Shown here: piece by piece, positions 52,181-60,863 of the stretch
How the letters are laid out: every line of letters starts with the position of its first letter
Numbering within the stretch: position 1 is the first letter of the stretch
NCBI GenBank assembly: GCA_903907955.1
Contig: CAIVPZ010000049.1
Location: 27,752-91,751, forward strand
Reading direction: 5' to 3'
DNA length: 64,000 bases
DNA from: an uncultured Acetobacteraceae bacterium
GTDB taxonomy: Bacteria > Pseudomonadota > Alphaproteobacteria > Acetobacterales > Acetobacteraceae
Translations under genes and position numbers: made by a program
The notes under the pieces: model-generated
Databases searched by the model: none
The model's input: only the letters and a program-made list of their open reading frames with translations
Told to the model about the DNA's origin: nothing

Positions 52181-53782
52181 ATGGACACCCGCATGACCTG
52201 CGCCCGGATCACCCGCCTGCGCGCGGAGGTCGCAGCCCAACCCGGCAGCGCGGCGGCGCTGTGTGCACTCGGCGGCGCGCTGTGGCAGGCCGGCCAGTGC
52301 GCGGAAGGTCTGGCCCGGTTGCAGCAGGCGGTGCAGGCCGATCCCGGGCACCTGGAGTCGCTGATCAATCTCGGCAACGCGCTTGCGGCGGCCGGCCGGC
52401 CCGAGGAGGCGGAACGGCTTTACCGCTCGGTGCTTGCCGTGCAGCCCGAGGATGCGGTCGTGCATTTCAACCTCGGCTGTGCCTGGCTCGCCGCCGGCGA
52501 CGGGGCGCGCGCCGAGGCGGCATTGCGGGCAGCGCTGGCGCTGCGTCCGGCATACGGGGCTGCGCTGAACAACCTCGGCACCGCGCTGCGCCAGCAGGGA
52601 CGGCCGGCCGAAGCGCTGGCGTGCTATCGCCGCGCCGTGGAACTGCGGCCGGACCAGGCCGGGGTGCACGGCAATATCGGCTCGGCGCTGCTGGCGCTTG
52701 GCCGTGCCGACGACGCGCTGGCGCATCTGCGCACCGCCGTCCGCATGGCGCCCGACGACGCGGAAGCCTGCAACAACCTCGGCGGCGCGCTGCTGGCGCT
52801 CGACCAGGCGCCAGAGGCCGCCGGGTGGTTCCGCCTCGCCGTCAGGCACGACCCGGAGCACTGCCAGGCCCGTTTCGGGCTGGCGCTGGCGTTGCTGGCC
52901 CAGGGCCAGTTCCGCGAGGGCTGGCAGCACTACGACTCGCGTTGGCGCGACCCCGCCTTCACCGCCGACGAGCGCCCGTTCGCCCAGCTCCCCTGGGGCG
53001 GCGAGGAACCGGTGCAGGGCCGCACCATCCTGCTGCACGCCGAGCAGGGACTGGGCGACACGCTGCAGTTCGTCCGCTACGCGCCGTTGCTGCGGACCCG
53101 CGGTGCCCGGGTGGTGCTGCAGGTGCAGGCGCCGCTGGTGGCGCTGCTGGCCGACCTGGCCGACGCGGTGATCGCGCGCGAAGCCGAACCGCCGCCCTTC
53201 GATCTGCACTGCCCGCTGATGAGCCTGCCGCGCGCCTTTGGCACCGGGTTGGACAGCATCCCGGCGGAAGTTCCCTATCTTCGCGCCCCGCCCGCGCATT
53301 TGTCCCTCTGGTCGGCGCGGCTGGGCGAGCGGCGGCGGCGGCGCATCGGCATCGCGATCTCGGGCGACCCGTCGCATCCCGAGGATGCGCAGCGTTCCAT
53401 TCCGGCGGCGTTGTTCCTGACGGCGTTCGCGGGAGTCGATGCCGAGTTGCACGTGTTGCAGAAGGACATCCGCGCGGCCGACGCGCCGGCGCTGGCGGCG
53501 CTGCACGTGCATGATCCGCTGATTGAGGATTTCCGCGACACCGCCGCATTGGTGGCGCTGATGGACCTGGTGGTGACGGTGGACACCGCGCCGGCGCATC
53601 TGGCCGGTGCGCTGGGCGTGCCGGTCTGGGTGCTGTTGCAGCACGGCGCGGATTTCCGCTGGCTGAGCGGGCGCACGGACAGTCCCTGGTATCCAACGGC
53701 ACGGCTGTTCAGGCAGCGAGGCTATGGGAATTGGACTTCTGTACTTGCCGAAGTGGCCGCGGCATTGCGGTGTATTCCCTGA
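52181..53782 (+). CDS. TPR protein with GT9/41-like glycosyltransferase domain
   Basis: A 533-residue protein. Five or more tetratricopeptide repeats fill residues about 20-235 (LESLINLGNALAAAGRPEEA, VVHFNLGCAWLAAGDGARAE, AALNNLGTALRQQGRPAEAL, VHGNIGSALLALGRADDALA). The C-terminal half has GRTILLHAEQGLGDTLQFVR, RRIGIAISGDPSHPEDAQRS, LIEDFRDTAALVALMDLVVT and DTAPAHLAGALGVPVWVLLQ, typical of TPR-linked glycosyltransferases acting in surface glycan synthesis. A 68-bp piece of this gene (52823-52890) recurs at 56514. It is probably transcribed with the CoA-transferase. Confidence 0.87.
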   Translation: MDTRMTCARITRLRAEVAAQPGSAAALCALGGALWQAGQCAEGLARLQQAVQADPGHLESLINLGNALAAAGRPEEAERLYRSVLAVQPEDAVVHFNLGCAWLAAGDGARAEAALRAALALRPAYGAALNNLGTALRQQGRPAEALACYRRAVELRPDQAGVHGNIGSALLALGRADDALAHLRTAVRMAPDDAEACNNLGGALLALDQAPEAAGWFRLAVRHDPEHCQARFGLALALLAQGQFREGWQHYDSRWRDPAFTADERPFAQLPWGGEEPVQGRTILLHAEQGLGDTLQFVRYAPLLRTRGARVVLQVQAPLVALLADLADAVIAREAEPPPFDLHCPLMSLPRAFGTGLDSIPAEVPYLRAPPAHLSLWSARLGERRRRRIGIAISGDPSHPEDAQRSIPAALFLTAFAGVDAELHVLQKDIRAADAPALAALHVHDPLIEDFRDTAALVALMDLVVTVDTAPAHLAGALGVPVWVLLQHGADFRWLSGRTDSPWYPTARLFRQRGYGNWTSVLAEVAAALRCIP

Positions 53783-53843
53783 CCCTTCCCTGTGTTCGCG
53801 GTCACGCGACGCACGCTTGGAATCCGTAAGCATGCGCCGGGAC

Positions 53844-54185
53844 TTACCGCGGACGGATTCCGGGCGTGGGTCTGTGCTGCGGCCGGGGTGTCGGCCGCCC
53901 CGGCAACCGCCAGCAGCTGCCTGGGCATTGGAATCCCACGTTTTTCAGCAGATCGGCCGGTTCGCCGGCGATTTTCGCGCGCTGAACAATGGTCCGGCCC
54001 TCGGCCACGTAGCGCACCGCCTGCAGTTTTCCCGGCAGGTGGGCGATGGGCGCCCAGGGCAGGCCGGAGCGGATTTCGGCGGTGCGCTGCACCTGCCCGG
54101 CGACGCCAGTCCGTAACCACCAGGCGAGCGCCCCGGTCAGTTGTCCTGGCCAGGGCACCCGCCCGTTGGCAGCCGAAACGATCAA
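53844..54185 (-). CDS. hypothetical protein, possible
   Basis: A 113-residue frame starting at TTG 54185 that overlaps the stop of the 547-residue gene by four bases. It reads LTGALAWWLRTGVAGQVQRT, LPWAPIAHLPGKLQAVRYVA and GRTIVQRAKIAGEPADLLKN, and codon use favours G/C at third positions as in real genes here. The C-terminus is Arg/Pro-rich and poor in coding character. Coupling to the upstream gene is the main support. No family is recognised. Confidence 0.35.
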   Translation of the reverse strand: MIVSAANGRVPWPGQLTGALAWWLRTGVAGQVQRTAEIRSGLPWAPIAHLPGKLQAVRYVAEGRTIVQRAKIAGEPADLLKNVGFQCPGSCWRLPGRPTPRPQHRPTPGIRPR

Positions 54186-55825
54186 TCCGCCTTGACGTGC
54201 AGCGTCAGCAGGAATTCCACCGTCCGGTCGGCATATTTCGCCGCAATCCGGACGAGGAAGATGTCGCCCACCTTGGCGTCGGCTGGCACCGTGCCCGAAA
54301 GGTGGAACTCGTGGGCGGCGATCGGGGCCGCTTCGGCGTGGGTGAGGGTCACCGGTCTTGCCTCGGCAATCCTGATCTTCAGGTCGGCCGCCGGCAGCTT
54401 CGCCCGCAGAGTCGGCGTGAGGTAGAGCGGATAGACCGTGCGCGCGCCGGCCTGCTGCAGCACCTGGCGCAGATTCACCGCGTCATGGGTGGCGTCGAAA
54501 CCGGCCGCCACGCGCACCGCGGTCGCCGTGACGTGCGGCAGCGGCGGTTCATGCCCAATGATTGGCGCGGCGACGGTGAAGGTCCAGGGCTTGCCGATAA
54601 ACACCCAGATCGACTCGGTGTTGCGCCACGCCGAGGAGCTGTGCTCGACATTGGCGTACGGGCTGGGAATCAACGTCGACACCACCGGATCGACGGTGGC
54701 GTGGAGCGACTGGGCGTTGTAGATGCTGACCGCGGCGCAGATAGACTGGCCCACGGGAGCGCTGTGGAATGGATGGCCGCTGTTCACCTGCACGCTGCCG
54801 AAGCCTGGCACCGTGACGGTGCGCACATCGATCAACGTGCCATAGGTGCCGACGCCGCCCGCCATCCGCCAGAAGCGCACCACCGTGTTCACCGCCGGCG
54901 TTGGTGAGCTGTTATGGACCACCACCGCCAGCTTGTAGTCGGTGTTCGGCAGCAGCAGCGTATCGGCAGCCGGCGTTGCCCCCATCGGCACCGGATTGTT
55001 CTGCTGATCAAAGAGCAGGATATCCGGGCTCTCCCAAGTGCCGTGCACATACGGATCGGGCGTGAGCAGTGCCGGCGGTTTCAGGTTCACGACCAGATCG
55101 GCCTCACCGACGTACTGCCCGTCGACCGTGCCCACGACGTGGAAGACGTGGACCGCATTGGCGTTGCCCGGCGGGCTGAGCTGCAAGCCGACGGAATAGG
55201 ACTTGTCCGGCTCCAGCGTGAGCGTTACCGGCGCCGCGGTCGGCCCGGCCGGACCGGTGCTCGCCGGCGCGATCAGCAACGGCTTCCAGGACTGCGCCGA
55301 ACCGGGCGGAACAGCCGCCCCGTTCTGCACCGATTCGGTCAGCGTCAGCACCATCTTCTCCACGGTGCCCTTCTCCACAGTTTCGGTGGCGCTGCCGAAG
55401 ACAAGGAAGGAAAGCTTGGAAGCAACGCCGATCGGCACACCAAGAACGTCGATATTCTGCTGGATATAGGGCTGATCGGGCGGGGGGGACGGGAGCTTGG
55501 CGTAAAGACAGGCGTGGAAGCCGCCTGACGGCGTCAGCAGGGTGAAAGCGACCGTTGCCGTGCCGGGAATGGCGTATTCCTGCGGCGGCACGGCCACCGG
55601 TGCCGGCTGCGTCAGCCCGTCCGTGGCGCCCCCCCGGCCAATACCGAAGGCGCTGTGCGAAACACTGACCTGAACCGGGGGAGATTCGACGCTGTCGGTG
55701 TTTTCGACAACCAGGAAGATCTCGTAAAGCCGGTTCTCCTGCAACGCGCCAGGACCGACCGTCTTTTTCGTAACTGCGTCAACGATGACGAATTGCTGGT
55801 TTTTCGTCATGAAGGATAGTGGCAT
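54182..55825 (-). CDS. orphan 547-residue protein with repeated beta-sandwich-like modules
   Basis: Starts MPLSFMTKNQQFVIVDAVTK behind GGAG eight bases upstream. There is no signal peptide or membrane helix. At least three Ig/CARDB-like modules are suggested by recurring phrases: LYEIFLVVENTDSVESPPVQ (residue about 30), TLEPDKSYSVGLQLSPPGNA (about 215), LLPNTDYKLAVVVHNSSPTP (about 305) and AHEFHLSGTVPADAKVGDIF (about 510). The segment PYVHGTWESPDILLFDQQNN resembles motifs in bacterial adhesion or secreted-protease accessory domains. The family is unknown. It opens an A/T-richer accessory region and has less biased codons, so recent gain is likely. Confidence 0.65.
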   Translation of the reverse strand: MPLSFMTKNQQFVIVDAVTKKTVGPGALQENRLYEIFLVVENTDSVESPPVQVSVSHSAFGIGRGGATDGLTQPAPVAVPPQEYAIPGTATVAFTLLTPSGGFHACLYAKLPSPPPDQPYIQQNIDVLGVPIGVASKLSFLVFGSATETVEKGTVEKMVLTLTESVQNGAAVPPGSAQSWKPLLIAPASTGPAGPTAAPVTLTLEPDKSYSVGLQLSPPGNANAVHVFHVVGTVDGQYVGEADLVVNLKPPALLTPDPYVHGTWESPDILLFDQQNNPVPMGATPAADTLLLPNTDYKLAVVVHNSSPTPAVNTVVRFWRMAGGVGTYGTLIDVRTVTVPGFGSVQVNSGHPFHSAPVGQSICAAVSIYNAQSLHATVDPVVSTLIPSPYANVEHSSSAWRNTESIWVFIGKPWTFTVAAPIIGHEPPLPHVTATAVRVAAGFDATHDAVNLRQVLQQAGARTVYPLYLTPTLRAKLPAADLKIRIAEARPVTLTHAEAAPIAAHEFHLSGTVPADAKVGDIFLVRIAAKYADRTVEFLLTLHVKAD

Positions 55826-56185
55826 TTTTTTCACTCCGCATTTGGAACCATTGCACACATTTTTTCCAAACGGCATGGCGTGCGCCACGTCACGGCAGCC
55901 GCGACTTCCAGCGAAGGCGGTTGAACCTCGGGCGGAAAATCGCAGTCTGCCAAAACGATATCGGCCGGCGCCGTCCCCCGCCGCCTCGTTTCGTCCCCGG
56001 CAGCAGGCGCGCGCCCTGCCGGTCCGGCGCTCCCAGAGGAACCCGCACGTGGCGGCCAGATTCCTGTCCGCCCGCATCCGGCATGCCCGCCGCCCGTCGC
56101 GCAGATCCCGGCGGCGCAGCCGGCGTAAGAATTTTCCATATTCTCAAATATGTCCAAGGCCATGCGCACCTTCTTCAACCGGCAT

Positions 56186-56361
56186 TTATGTAGATGTGCC
56201 CGGCGACCACAGCATCCAGCTCGTAGGGTTCGGCTGCTGCGCCGGGGAACCAATCCGGAAATCACTCGATTTAGGCAGCGATTTTTGCAATTCGCAACAG
56301 TGGCGCGAATCTCGGCCCAGCTTTCCACTAGAAATGGTGGCTTCCTGACACATCTACATAA
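56186..56361. mobile_element. short element bounded by 13-bp inverted repeats
   Basis: TTATGTAGATGTG at 56186-56198 and its exact complement CACATCTACATAA at 56349-56361 enclose 150 bp. Both ends and the interior are A/T-richer than the surroundings, and a small hairpin CCAC-TAGAAAT-GGTGG lies near the right end. No transposase is encoded. It could be a MITE or the remnant of an insertion sequence; no target duplication was found. Confidence 0.45.
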
Positions 56362-56513
56362 GCATTCCTCAGCCACTACATCATCACGCCTGGTGACGAA
56401 TTGGCTACCGGTATGTAGTTATTTGAGTCTATTCTGCCATATCAAATTTGATTGGCAATGAAAATACCATCGTCTCGCCGAAATGTGATTGCAGCAACCA
56501 GCGGCGACGGCGC

Positions 56514-56582
56514 GGGTGGTTCCGCCTCGCCGTCGGGCACGACCCGGAGCACTGCCAGGCCCGTTTCGGGGCTGGCGCTGGC
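56514..56582 (+). pseudogene. fragment duplicated from the TPR glycosyltransferase gene
   Basis: 69 bp are nearly identical to 52823-52890 inside the TPR glycosyltransferase gene, with one substitution and one inserted G. They translate as GWFRLAVGHDPEHCQARF, matching the parent's GWFRLAVRHDPEHCQARF. Similarity ends abruptly on both sides. It is the relic of a second copy or of an aberrant duplication. Confidence 0.8.
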
Positions 56583-56643
56583 CATGCTGATCCGGGTTCG
56601 CGCGCGGCTCCGCCCAGGCCTTCCTTTCCGTCTGTCCTGGCGC

Positions 56644-57051
56644 CTACTCCGGCGCCGGCGAGGCCAGCGGCTTGTTCTTTTCCACCACATACACGCCCAG
56701 CAGTCGCTACCGTTTGCCGCCGTTGCGCGCCCCGTGCGGCAGTTCGGGCGGGATCACGAAGGTGTCGCCCGCCCGCAGCGTGCGGTCGGGCTGTCCCTTC
56801 ATGCTGAGGTCAGCCTCGCCTTCGAGGACGTACACCGTCTCGACGCCCGGATGGGTATGGCGGGCAACCAACGCATTCGGCTCGATGTCGATCAGCACCT
56901 GGACAACGGCATGCGCTTCATCCGGGTAGTCGATGCGGCGCAGGACGGTGCGGGTAAGGCCTGGAGTCTGCGCCTGGGCCTCGACGGCGGAGGCAACCAG
57001 TCCGGTGGCGGCACAGAGGGCGCAGGCGGCGAAACGGCGGCGTGCGAGCAT
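56644..57051 (-). pseudogene. exported cupin-domain protein interrupted by an amber codon
   Basis: From ATG 57051 it encodes a signal peptide (MLARRRFAACALCAATGLVA...AQA) and a single cupin domain: NALVARHTHPGVETVYVLEG with metal-binding His-His-Glu, then GEADLSMKGQ, GDTFVIPPELPHGARNGG with the fourth His. An in-frame TAG at 56709-56707 stops it after 114 residues. The same frame then continues RLLGVYVVEKNKPLASPAPE, exactly the C-terminal strand expected in the family, to a TAG at 56646. The loss is thus one nonsense codon removing about 20 residues. The truncated product keeps all metal ligands and might still fold. Confidence 0.8.
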
Positions 57052-57227
57052 GGTGCTTTCTCCCTTCAGCGCAACGAGCCTAGCGCCGGGGCAATGCCGC
57101 ACGCAACGCGACTTTGCGGGACGCGGGCCGCCATGACCCAGGCCGTTCCCGGGCAGGTCGTTACGCGCGTGACGTGCCCCGTCAGGCTCCGTCCGGCAAG
57201 CCCTGCTTGCCGGGCGGAATTGCCAGC

Positions 57228-57287
57228 TGCCGCCGCGACGGTCCACAGGTCCACCGCCGCCTTGCTGGCGCAATAGGCCGGCGGAAA
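57228..57287 (-). pseudogene. short-chain dehydrogenase/reductase relic
   Basis: On the minus strand one frame reads FPPAYCASKAAVDLWTVAAA. This is the SDR active-site helix (YxxxK) with its usual flanks. A stop (TGA) lies just upstream in this frame and no Rossmann motif is found around it, so only a fragment of about 20 residues survives next to the yicC promoter. Confidence 0.45.
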
Positions 57288-57354
57288 ATGCGATCATGTT
57301 CCGAGACTACCCAAGCGCTGCTAGAACGTCGCGCGTCTTGAAGGACCTGCCCAC

Positions 57355-58263
57355 ATGACCGCCCCCGCTGCCTCCGCCGGACTGGCGTCGATGACCGGAT
57401 TTGCCCGCACCGAGGGGGTCGCCGAGGGACTCGCCTGGGCCTGGGAACTGCGCAGCGTCAACGGCCGCGGCCTGGAATTGCGCCTGCGCCTGCCGCCCGG
57501 CCTCGACGCGCTGGAACCCGCCCTGCGCGAGGTCGCCGGCAAACACCTCAGGCGCGGCAACGTGACCGCCAACCTCACGGTCAAGCGCGACGACCAGCCC
57601 CGCCTGGCCCCCGATCCGGCGGCGCTGGAGCAGGTGCTGGTGCTGGCCACCGCCCTCGCCGCCCGCATTCCCGGCGCCCCGGCACCGCGGGCCGAGGCGC
57701 TGCTGGCCCTGCCCGGCGTGCTGCGCCCGGCCGCCGCCGCCGAGGAGGACGGCGCCGCCGGCACCCGCGAGGCCGCCTACCGGCAGGGCTTCGCCGCCGC
57801 GCTGGCGGCCCTGGTGATCGCCCGCCGCGGCGAGGGCGCCCGGCTCGCGCTGACCTTGCGCCGCCTGCTGGACGAAATCGCCGCGCTGCGCGCCACCGCC
57901 GGCATCCAGGCCGCCGACCAGCCGGCCGCGCAGCGCGCCCGCATGCTCGAATCCGTGCAGGCGCTGCTCGCCGAGGTGCCCGGCCTGCCCGAGGAGCGCA
58001 TCGCCCAGGAAGTCGCGCTGCTGGCCTCGCGATCCGACGTGCGTGAGGAACTCGACCGGCTGGACGCCCATCTGCACGCCGCCAACGCCCTGCTTGCCGA
58101 GGATACCGCCATCGGCCGCCGCTTCGATTTTCTTGTCCAGGAGTTCAACCGCGAGGCCAACACGCTGTGCAGCAAATCGGCTTCGGTGGCACTTACCGCG
58201 ACCGGATTGAAGCTGAAGGCTGCCATCGAGCAGTTGCGCGAGCAGGTACAGAATATCGAATGA
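57355..58263 (+). CDS. yicC: YicC family endoribonuclease
   Basis: A 302-residue YicC/YloC protein. The N-terminal domain opens LASMTGFARTEGVAEGLAWA and ELRSVNGRGLELRLRLPPGL, then KHLRRGNVTANLTVKRD. The C-terminal DUF1732-type domain has RSDVREELDRLDAHLHAANA, GRRFDFLVQEFNREANTLCS and KLKAAIEQLREQVQNIE. E. coli YicC is an RNase. The position directly upstream of gmk is the conserved arrangement. The ATG is at 57355. Family B hairpins lie between it and gmk. Confidence 0.95.
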   Translation: MTAPAASAGLASMTGFARTEGVAEGLAWAWELRSVNGRGLELRLRLPPGLDALEPALREVAGKHLRRGNVTANLTVKRDDQPRLAPDPAALEQVLVLATALAARIPGAPAPRAEALLALPGVLRPAAAAEEDGAAGTREAAYRQGFAAALAALVIARRGEGARLALTLRRLLDEIAALRATAGIQAADQPAAQRARMLESVQALLAEVPGLPEERIAQEVALLASRSDVREELDRLDAHLHAANALLAEDTAIGRRFDFLVQEFNREANTLCSKSASVALTATGLKLKAAIEQLREQVQNIE

Positions 58264-58280
58264 GAAACAAGGAAGGAAGG

Positions 58281-58324
58281 CCAGGGCGCTGCCCTGGACC
58301 CGCCAAGGGGCAGTGGCCCCTTGG
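58281..58324. repeat. family B G/C hairpin repeats (two stems)
   Basis: CCAGGGC-GCT-GCCCTGG at 58281-58297 and CCAAGGGGC-AGTG-GCCCCTTGG at 58303-58324 lie in the 91 bp between yicC and gmk. They are the same units as at 6280, 17291 and 24366. Inside an operon they may tune expression or stability of the two halves of the transcript. Confidence 0.78.
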
Positions 58325-58354
58325 AACCCATTCATTAAGCGCTGTAACGCCAAC

Positions 58355-58972
58355 ATGACACGCCGGGGTGTCTGTCTTGTCATCTCAGCCCCCTCCGGCG
58401 CGGGAAAAACCTCGCTCACCCGGGGCCTGCTGGCGGTTGAGCCCGACCTCACCTCGTCCATCAGCGTCACCACCCGCGCCCCCCGCACCGGCGAGCGGGA
58501 GGGCGAGCACTATCTGTTCCGCACCCCGGCGCAGTTCGAAGCCATGGCCAGCGCCGGCGAATTGCTGGAATGGGCGCATGTGTTCGCCCGCAGCTACGGC
58601 ACCCCGCGCGCGCCGGTGGAAGCGGCGCTCGCCGCCGGCCGCGACGTGGTGTTCGACATCGACTGGCAGGGCCATCGCCAGCTGCGCGCCGCCCTGCCCG
58701 GCGACGTGGTCGGCCTGTTCATCCTGCCGCCGTCGCTGCCCGTGCTGGAAGCCCGGCTGCGTGGCCGCGGCACCGACCAGGAAGCGGAAATCGCCCGGCG
58801 CATGCAGGCCGCCCGGGCCGAAATCGCCCACGCCCCGGAATTCGATCACGTGCTGGTCAACGCGGCATTCGACGCCGCGCTGGCCGGCTGCCGCGCCGTG
58901 CTGCACGCCGCCCGGCTGGCCACCCACCGGCTCAGCGGATTGCCCGGCTTCATCGCGGAGCTGACCCCATGA
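58355..58972 (+). CDS. gmk: guanylate kinase
   Basis: A 205-residue enzyme phosphorylating GMP to GDP. It has the P-loop VISAPSGAGKTSLTRGLL at residue 9, SISVTTRAPRTGEREGEHYL for GMP binding, LLEWAHVFARSYGTPRAPVE, DVVFDIDWQGHRQLR, and a lid with RGRGTDQEAEIARRMQAARA. The ATG at 58355 is the natural start; a longer frame to 58313 reads back into the hairpin repeat. The stop overlaps the next ATG. Confidence 0.96.
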   Translation: MTRRGVCLVISAPSGAGKTSLTRGLLAVEPDLTSSISVTTRAPRTGEREGEHYLFRTPAQFEAMASAGELLEWAHVFARSYGTPRAPVEAALAAGRDVVFDIDWQGHRQLRAALPGDVVGLFILPPSLPVLEARLRGRGTDQEAEIARRMQAARAEIAHAPEFDHVLVNAAFDAALAGCRAVLHAARLATHRLSGLPGFIAELTP

Positions 58973-59850
58973 CGGACCTCGCCGCGCTGCGCCGCGACTA
59001 CGCCGCCCGCATGCTGCGCATCGCCGGCGTCGAGGATGCGGCGGTGGAGCGGGCGCTGGCCATCGTGCCGCGCGAGGACTTCCTCGGCCCCGGTCCGTGG
59101 ACCATCCTCGACCCGACCATCGGCGCCGTCGAACTGGCCGGCGACGACCCGGAGCCGCTGTATGACGACGTGCTGGTGGTGCTCGACGCCGCGCTCGGCC
59201 TGAACAACGGCAGCCCCTCGCTGCACGCGCTGATGCTGCACCATCTCGGCGTGCGGCCGGGCGACCGGGTGCTGCATGTCGGCGCCGGCGCCGGCTACTA
59301 CACCGCCATGCTGGCCGAACTGGCCGGGTGGCAGGGTAGCGTCGTCGCCATCGAATACGACCAGCGCCTGGCCGCCGCCGCCGCCGCCAACCTGCGCCCC
59401 TGGCCCAACGTCACCGCCGTGCAGGGCGACGGCGCCAACTGGCCGCACGGCCCGGTGGACCGCATCTACGTCAATTTCGCCATCGCCGATCCCGCCTGGC
59501 GCTGGATCGACAACCTCGCCGACGGCGGCACGCTGGTCTTTCCGCTCGGTGTCCCGCCCGGCCGCGTCCGCGGCGAGGCGCGGCGCCATTCCGGCCACGG
59601 CGCCGTGCTCGCCTGCACCCGCAGCGGCGCCGGCATGGCGGTGCGCCACCTTACGCCCTGCGCCTTCGTGTGTGCCGAAGGCAGCCTGGCCGGCACCCCG
59701 GCCGTGCGGGAGGCGCTCGACCGCGCCTTCCTGCGCGGCGGCGTCGAGTTCGTTCGCAGCTACCGCCGGCCGCCGCCGCCCTCGCCGGCCCGCTGCTGGT
59801 TCTGGTCGCCCGACTGGGCGCTGTCCTACGACGCGCCTGAGATTTCGTGA
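58969..59850 (+). CDS. PCMT-like methyltransferase
   Basis: A 293-residue protein of the protein-L-isoaspartate O-methyltransferase fold. It shows RDYAARMLRIAGVEDAAVER, ALAIVPREDFLGPGPW, SLHALMLHHLGVRPGDRVLH with VGAGAGYYTAMLAELAG (SAM motif I), VVAIEYDQRLAAAAAANLRP and VDRIYVNFAIADPAWRWIDN followed by LADGGTLVFPLGVP. It is longer than PCMT by a C-terminal 70 residues and lacks the usual GPYxQPTIxxP-like substrate loop, so a different protein or small-molecule substrate is possible. It is coupled by ATGA to gmk and by GTGA to the AEC transporter. Confidence 0.8.
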   Translation: MTDLAALRRDYAARMLRIAGVEDAAVERALAIVPREDFLGPGPWTILDPTIGAVELAGDDPEPLYDDVLVVLDAALGLNNGSPSLHALMLHHLGVRPGDRVLHVGAGAGYYTAMLAELAGWQGSVVAIEYDQRLAAAAAANLRPWPNVTAVQGDGANWPHGPVDRIYVNFAIADPAWRWIDNLADGGTLVFPLGVPPGRVRGEARRHSGHGAVLACTRSGAGMAVRHLTPCAFVCAEGSLAGTPAVREALDRAFLRGGVEFVRSYRRPPPPSPARCWFWSPDWALSYDAPEIS

Positions 59851-60767
59851 CCGCCCTGTTCGGGCTGGTTGCGCCGGTCTTTGCGCTGATCGGCATGGGG
59901 GCGCTGGCCGTCCGCCTGCGCCTGATCGCGCCGGAAGCGGTGCGCGGCATGACCGATTTCGTTTTCTACACCGCCATGCCCGGCCTGCTGTTCGCCGCGA
60001 TCGCGCAGGCGCCGCCGCTGCGGCTGGTGGACATTGCCGGCTCGTTTCTCGGCGGCGCGCTCATCCTGTTCGCCGTCGCCCTGCTGCTGGCGCGCAGGTG
60101 GCTGCGCGCCCGGTTGGGCGATGCCGCGCTGTTCGGGCTGAACTGCGTCTATGGCAACACCGTGATGCTCGGCATCCCGATCATCGATGCGGCCTACGGG
60201 GCGGCAGGCGTGGCCACCCTGCTGGCGGTGATCGCCTTCCACACGGCCGTGCTGCTGCCGCTCGCCACCCTGTTCATCGAGGCCGATACCGGGCGCGGCC
60301 CGCTCAAGGTGCTGTGGGCGGCGCTGCTGGGCTCGCTGCGCAATCCGGTGGTGGTGTCGATCCTGCTGGCGCTCGCCTGGCGCGCCGGCGGACTTGCCAT
60401 GCCGGAGCCGGTGCACCGTTTTCTCGCCCTGATCGGCGGTGCCGGTCCGCCGCTGGCGCTGTTCTGCCTCGGCGCCACCCTGCCGCGCCCGAGTGGCTGG
60501 TCGGACCTGCGCGAGGTGGCCCTGGCGACTCTGCTCAAGCTGGCGGTGATGCCGGCACTGGTGGCGCTGTTCGCCAGCCTCGCCGGCGTGCACGGACTGG
60601 CCTTTTCGGTGGTGGTGCTGGCGTCCGCGCTGCCCACCGGCGCCAACGCCTTTCTGCTCGCCCGCCACTTCGCGACGATGATGGAAACCTCCGCCACCAC
60701 GGTGGTGGTCAGCACTGCGTGTTCGATCGTTACGCTGACTTTGCTGCTGGGGGTGCTGCCGCGCTGA
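59847..60767 (+). CDS. AEC (auxin efflux carrier) family transporter
   Basis: A 306-residue protein with ten membrane segments. The N-terminal FGLVAPVFALIGMGALAVRL, MTDFVFYTAMPGLLFAAIAQ, the conserved NCVYGNTVMLGIPIIDAAYG near residue 95 and the C-terminal VVVLASALPTGANAFLLARH are AEC hallmarks. Substrates of bacterial members include malate and other organic acids; none can be fixed here. It starts at GTG 59847 overlapping the preceding stop and is last in the yicC-gmk-methyltransferase-AEC run. Confidence 0.9.
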   Translation: MTALFGLVAPVFALIGMGALAVRLRLIAPEAVRGMTDFVFYTAMPGLLFAAIAQAPPLRLVDIAGSFLGGALILFAVALLLARRWLRARLGDAALFGLNCVYGNTVMLGIPIIDAAYGAAGVATLLAVIAFHTAVLLPLATLFIEADTGRGPLKVLWAALLGSLRNPVVVSILLALAWRAGGLAMPEPVHRFLALIGGAGPPLALFCLGATLPRPSGWSDLREVALATLLKLAVMPALVALFASLAGVHGLAFSVVVLASALPTGANAFLLARHFATMMETSATTVVVSTACSIVTLTLLLGVLPR

Positions 60768-60863
60768 CATCACGGCACGGCACGTGCACCGGCAGGCGAT
60801 GCCATCCGGGGCAATCCTTATCGGCAACCGCACGCCAAGGCTGGCAACCCGTGACCAACCGGC

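Larger units (their letters stand above)
55826..56643. other. 818-bp accessory stretch without an intact gene
   Basis: Much of it (56140-56470) is A/T-rich compared with the rest of the window. It contains a 13-bp inverted repeat bounding 176 bp (56186-56361) and a fragment of the TPR gene (56514-56582). Open frames here, including one of 181 codons on the minus strand, are Cys/Arg-rich with poor codon bias and are not called. The left end should carry the promoter of the 547-residue gene. Confidence 0.55.
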
